Shown here: one piece after another, positions 61,301 through 64,000 of the stretch | Layout: each line of letters opens with the position of its first letter | How positions within the stretch are numbered: the stretch's first letter is position 1 | Source of the DNA: Cordia subcordata | Lineage: Eukaryota > Streptophyta > Magnoliopsida > Boraginales > Cordiaceae | DNA: 64,000 bases | Assembly: GCA_028554755.1 (NCBI GenBank) | Contig: JAPTOF010000002.1 | Coordinates: forward strand, 15,873,001 to 15,937,000 | Direction: 5' to 3' | Translations under genes and position numbers: made by a program | The notes under the pieces: generated by a model | What the model was told of the DNA's origin: nothing | The model's database searches: none | The model's input: the letters and a program-made list of their open reading frames with translations, nothing else

Positions 61301-63513
61301 AACATTGCTAGAAGGAAATGTGGACATTCAACTTGAGAAAAGAGGAGCATTTGTGGTTAAAGCAATATTTACCTTTTATTGTTTCTCTTTATGATTTCTT
61401 GCAGGACTGCTTCAGAGAAATATGCTCCTTTAGACTGGTCAGGCTATTTTGACCAGGAGGAGGATGTTAGCATCCCCGGTTCAAGTGATGTTAGTGGCAT
61501 CTTTGTTTTTCTCTTTTCTTCTAGTTGCTTGTTTGTCTTTTTCTGTGAAGTGAAAGTCTTTGCTATACTATGCCATTTCAGGTCTTTCATATTTATTTGG
61601 CAGGAGATGCTGGTCCAGTTGTCTTCTGTCTACATGGTGGTGGTTACTCGGGGTTAGTTTAATTTTCACCTTCTTGCACATATTCCATGGTTTCTTTCTG
61701 TGTCGTTCAAGTGATGGTGGTTGGAGAATGCTTTCATTCTTGTTACGTTTTTGTTCTTCATATGTCGAGATATGTGATACAAAAATTGTGAGAGGGTTTG
61801 GCAGAAGCAGAAAATTCTATAAGCACCCAAGGTGCTCGGTATACCTAGAAAATATGGAAACAACCTAACCCTGCCTTCTCCATGCGTGTGTTTGTTTTTT
61901 TATTTTATTTTATTTTATTATTTTTTCTTTTTTCTTTTCTCTATTCTGTTAAATGCTCTATAAAGATATTCATCAAAACTGCTAACATTAGTATCTCTGT
62001 ACACTTGAAATCTTCTTTGCTTCCAAAGCACTTGAAGTATATAATCCAATCAAGTATACATTTGCAGACTTGGATCACACTTCACTAGATGAATGGTGAT
62101 GAGGGTAGCCTTTCAATTTGATGATAAGAATAATTATCTTTGTCATCATCTGAACAAATGAGAATAGCATTCTGGTGTCTGATTCTGTTTGTATAATGCA
62201 CAGAGTCTTGTATGGCAATTGTGGCATAACTTAGCTACAATCCTATGTTCAATGCTGAAACTTGTTTGCTTCATTTGCTTTCGCCAATTGCTGCACGCAT
62301 AGCTTGTAATCAATGTCTTAGTCTAGAAAAAGTATTGAGGATTCCATAATACACATTACTTGGAAATTTCGAGTTTTGAGTGGAAGTCATATGCTATGTT
62401 TGTTATATGCTTATCTGAAATTTTAAATCTGAAAAGTATATCAAGATTTCAGATAAGCATATAACGAACACAACTTTAGTGCCAGCATGTCCAGTGCTCT
62501 TCAAGATGATATCGTGGAGTTTATGTTTTATCAAATATGTCTTCTGTGTAATATTTAGAAGATTTTTATGTTTTAAGTGAGAACAAAAATTAGTGTCCTT
62601 TTTGCCTGTTGGTAACTTGGCCCAGGTGTCCCATGTTCTTTCCTTTTCAATCTTCTACTGATTATGTTAGGCAGAACAAATTCTAAATTTTGTGGAACTT
62701 TGGAAGAGTCTCTACTAAAGACGTGACATTTTTGTGGAACTTTGGGTGACTCTCTAGTTTGATAAAAGAGTGAGTTGCTTGCCACCTATGTTTGATCCTG
62801 GCCATTCATTTACGATTATCTCAAAAAGAGGCGTCATCAATATGGTGCTCAATACCTTCAAGGTTATAGTAAATATCAATATCTACACCTTGGGATCCAT
62901 CCCAGGCGATGTTGACTTTGATATTTAGTGTCTGGTGCTGGTCCTTGGTAGGAGAAGAATGAGAAAATAGAGGTGGAGTATGATACTGAAATGTTAATTC
63001 ATTTGATATTTTTTCCTTTAGGCACTGTTTATATTGCTTTTCAAGATTTAAATGTCAGCAAATTTATTTATAATCTATCATATTTTCATGGTTAGAGAAG
63101 AGCTATAAATTTTCTTGATTGTTTCATATGAGGTCCTATTATTTTCTTCACGTAAGAAGTTGAAGTTACTACTTCAATTGCCAGGCTCTCATTTGCAGTG
63201 TCAGCCAGTAAAATCAAAGAAAAAGCTCGTGTGGTAGCAATGGACCTGAGGGGACATGGAAAATCATCCACTGAGAATGAACTAGACTTGTCTATTGAGG
63301 TATGTGCTTAAAGATATATTGTCAGCATCAAAAGAGAGAATCTAGTTTGGCAGTTGTAAAGTTTCATTTGTCTTCTTTGTAAACTGTTGTTACACACTCT
63401 TGGATGCACTTAAATTATTTATAATGATTGCAGACTCTATGCAATGATGTGCTGGCTGTTGTGAAGGCAAAATATGGAGATTCTCCTCCTGCTATTGTGC
63501 TTGTTGGCCACAG
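58352..63513 (+). CDS. PPME1: Protein phosphatase methylesterase 1 (PME-1), first five exons, cut by the right window edge
   Basis: PME-1 is an alpha/beta-hydrolase that removes the methyl ester from the C-terminal Leu of the PP2A catalytic subunit. Exons: 58352-58485, 61405-61489, 61582-61652, 63185-63299 and 63434-63513; all GT-AG, phases fit. Protein: MDSSTPSNLTSLPEEPSG with an acidic/Pro-rich N-terminus; YAPLDWSGYFDQEEDVSIP; VFCLHGGGYSGLSFA (oxyanion-hole HGGG motif, about residues 87-105); RVVAMDLRGHGKSS (about 118-131); then PAIVLVGH at the end. The next residue should be the nucleophile Ser of GHSMGG; its codon is split, AG in exon 5 and the last base in exon 6 outside the window. Intron 1 is 2.9 kb. 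No stop or frameshift is seen, so the gene appears intact as far as visible. Confidence 0.95.
58857..58887 (+). other. G-quadruplex-capable G-rich tract in PME-1 intron 1
   Basis: G runs of 7, 6, 4 and 5 with loops T, TTGGT and C: a four-run G3+ motif with short loops, on the transcribed gene's sense strand, in otherwise AT-rich DNA. Confidence 0.75.
58917..58982. repeat. Exact tandem duplication of 33 bp in PME-1 intron 1
   Basis: 58917-58949 and 58950-58982 are identical (AATTTGCGGGTGCACGGTGG then ATGGATGATTAGG), 30 bp after the G-rich tract. Confidence 0.95.
60001..60051. mobile_element. Minimal retroposed insertion with a 16-bp target duplication
   Basis: AGTATGCCAGACCTCT occurs at 60001-60016 and 60036-60051. 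Between them are CCTCGCGG and 11 A residues. A long target duplication and a poly(A) end are the marks of LINE-driven target-primed reverse transcription; here almost nothing but the tail was copied. Confidence 0.75.
60419..60556 (-). pseudogene. Antisense coding-like fragment in PME-1 intron 1, unknown family
   Basis: On the minus strand about 45 codons are open and read like the C-terminal end of a protein: SRLTLPERIFNGQAAFLGKG followed by NSDGAQYAKVTWDTIAKALE, ERGLSLRK and TAA. The sequence just upstream (rev. of 60566-60580, TTGTTATTGTTGCAG) could be a 3' splice site. I do not recognise the family; it may be a captured gene fragment or chance. Confidence 0.35.
62393..62474. repeat. Inverted repeat / hairpin in PME-1 intron 3
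   Basis: Arms 62395-62421 and 62446-62472 are 27 bp with 2 mismatches (core GTTATATGCTTATCTGAAAT), loop of 24 nt. The size fits a small foldback element or a precursor-like hairpin; no target duplication was found. Confidence 0.75.
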
Positions 63514-64000
63514 GTTGTTCCGCATTCACTAACTTATCGAGCATATCCATTTAATATAAGCAAAGAAGCAAAGAGATGAAGAACAGGAGAACTTATTGGC
63601 GTAAAATATAGAAGCTCTCTTACTAAATAGGATTAAGATTAACAATAGAATGAACATTATTTATTTGAATTTATTCTGTATGACCAGCTCTTAGCTACAA
63701 TTTACATATTGATAATTATATACTTAGCTTTTTTCGTGTGTCTAATAATGTCCTAGACATTATGGTTGAGTTTAAGAGTACTTGCAACACGTGTGGTACG
63801 AGCACTTGTCTGTGCTTCATAGGCATTTTGTTATCATGCTTATAGCTTAGGAAATTGGAATATTTTGTTTATTTTTTAATTTTTTTTAATATTTTCCCCC
63901 CTTTTGGCCTTTCCTGAGGTTGTATTCCCAAGTGTTTGCCCTGGTTGATCCTTGTTAGAGCCAGGCTAGCTACTTTACTGTTATCACTTAATAATTGTGG

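Noticed and set aside
61379..61868. Two overlapping plus-strand frames of about 90-100 codons
   Set aside because: They run through PME-1 exons 2 and 3 into introns; the correct reading uses the GT-AG exons.
1..64000. CRISPR arrays, bacterial operons, rRNA or tRNA genes
   Set aside because: Nothing fits: the repeats lack uniform spacers, the genes are intron-containing plant genes, and no tRNA cloverleaf or rRNA core was recognised by eye. TGGTATCAGAG at 56219 is a TRIM primer site, not a tRNA gene.

Overview
The window is plant nuclear DNA, most likely from a eudicot. It is AT-rich, the genes have GT-AG introns, and most of the sequence is transposable elements nested inside one another. 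Only two host genes are recognisable, one at each edge and both cut by the window. At the left, on the minus strand, is the 5' half of tubulin-folding cofactor E (TBCE; exons between 3714 and 70). At the right, on the plus strand, is the 5' half of protein phosphatase methylesterase 1 (PME-1; five exons between 58352 and 63513, the window ending before the rest of the gene). They work independently: TBCE in alpha-tubulin folding, PME-1 in removing the methyl group from the PP2A catalytic subunit.

About 54 kb of mobile DNA lies between them. From left to right: a complete but defective Ty1/copia element (5411-11734, TSD CTATC, LTRs about 2% diverged); a decayed gene with a C48 (Ulp1-like) peptidase pattern (about 12480-14250); a hAT element of the ZMYM1/TTF-finger type (left TIR at 14379) split by an Athila-like Ty3/gypsy element 'A' (15252-24096, TSD ATTTC); a Helitron helicase pseudogene on the minus strand (31341-26884) split by a 1.9-kb solo LTR (27475-29357, TSD TGTTC) and followed by a second Athila-like element 'C' (31411-40515, TSD AAAAC); and a replication protein A (RPA70-like) pseudogene (42164-49697) broken by a short LTR element and by a BED-type hAT. 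Next come a tandem duplication and a LINE-like 3' end (52289-53108), then a second BED-type hAT (53193-58235) that carries a TRIM (56059-56486, TSD GACGT) and a Tourist-like MITE (57544-57935, TSD TTA). This last hAT ends 116 bp before the PME-1 start codon.

The most striking structure is at 42-51 kb. The first half of an RPA-like gene reads on the plus strand (48994-49697) and the second half on the minus strand (45772-42164). Each half runs into a hAT terminus, and the 8 bp next to the two termini (45866-45873 and 49690-49697) are exact reverse complements. This is what one hAT insertion in an RPA intron would give if part of hAT plus RPA was inverted afterwards. Once un-inverted, RPA and the Helitron helicase share an orientation, so they may be parts of one old Helitron.

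None of the mobile elements looks able to encode a complete set of functional proteins. Many of the stop codons replace a conserved Trp, as expected from decay by C-to-T change in silenced DNA. Frames, splice sites, TSDs and LTR ends were read by eye; family names come from motif recognition, not from a database search.
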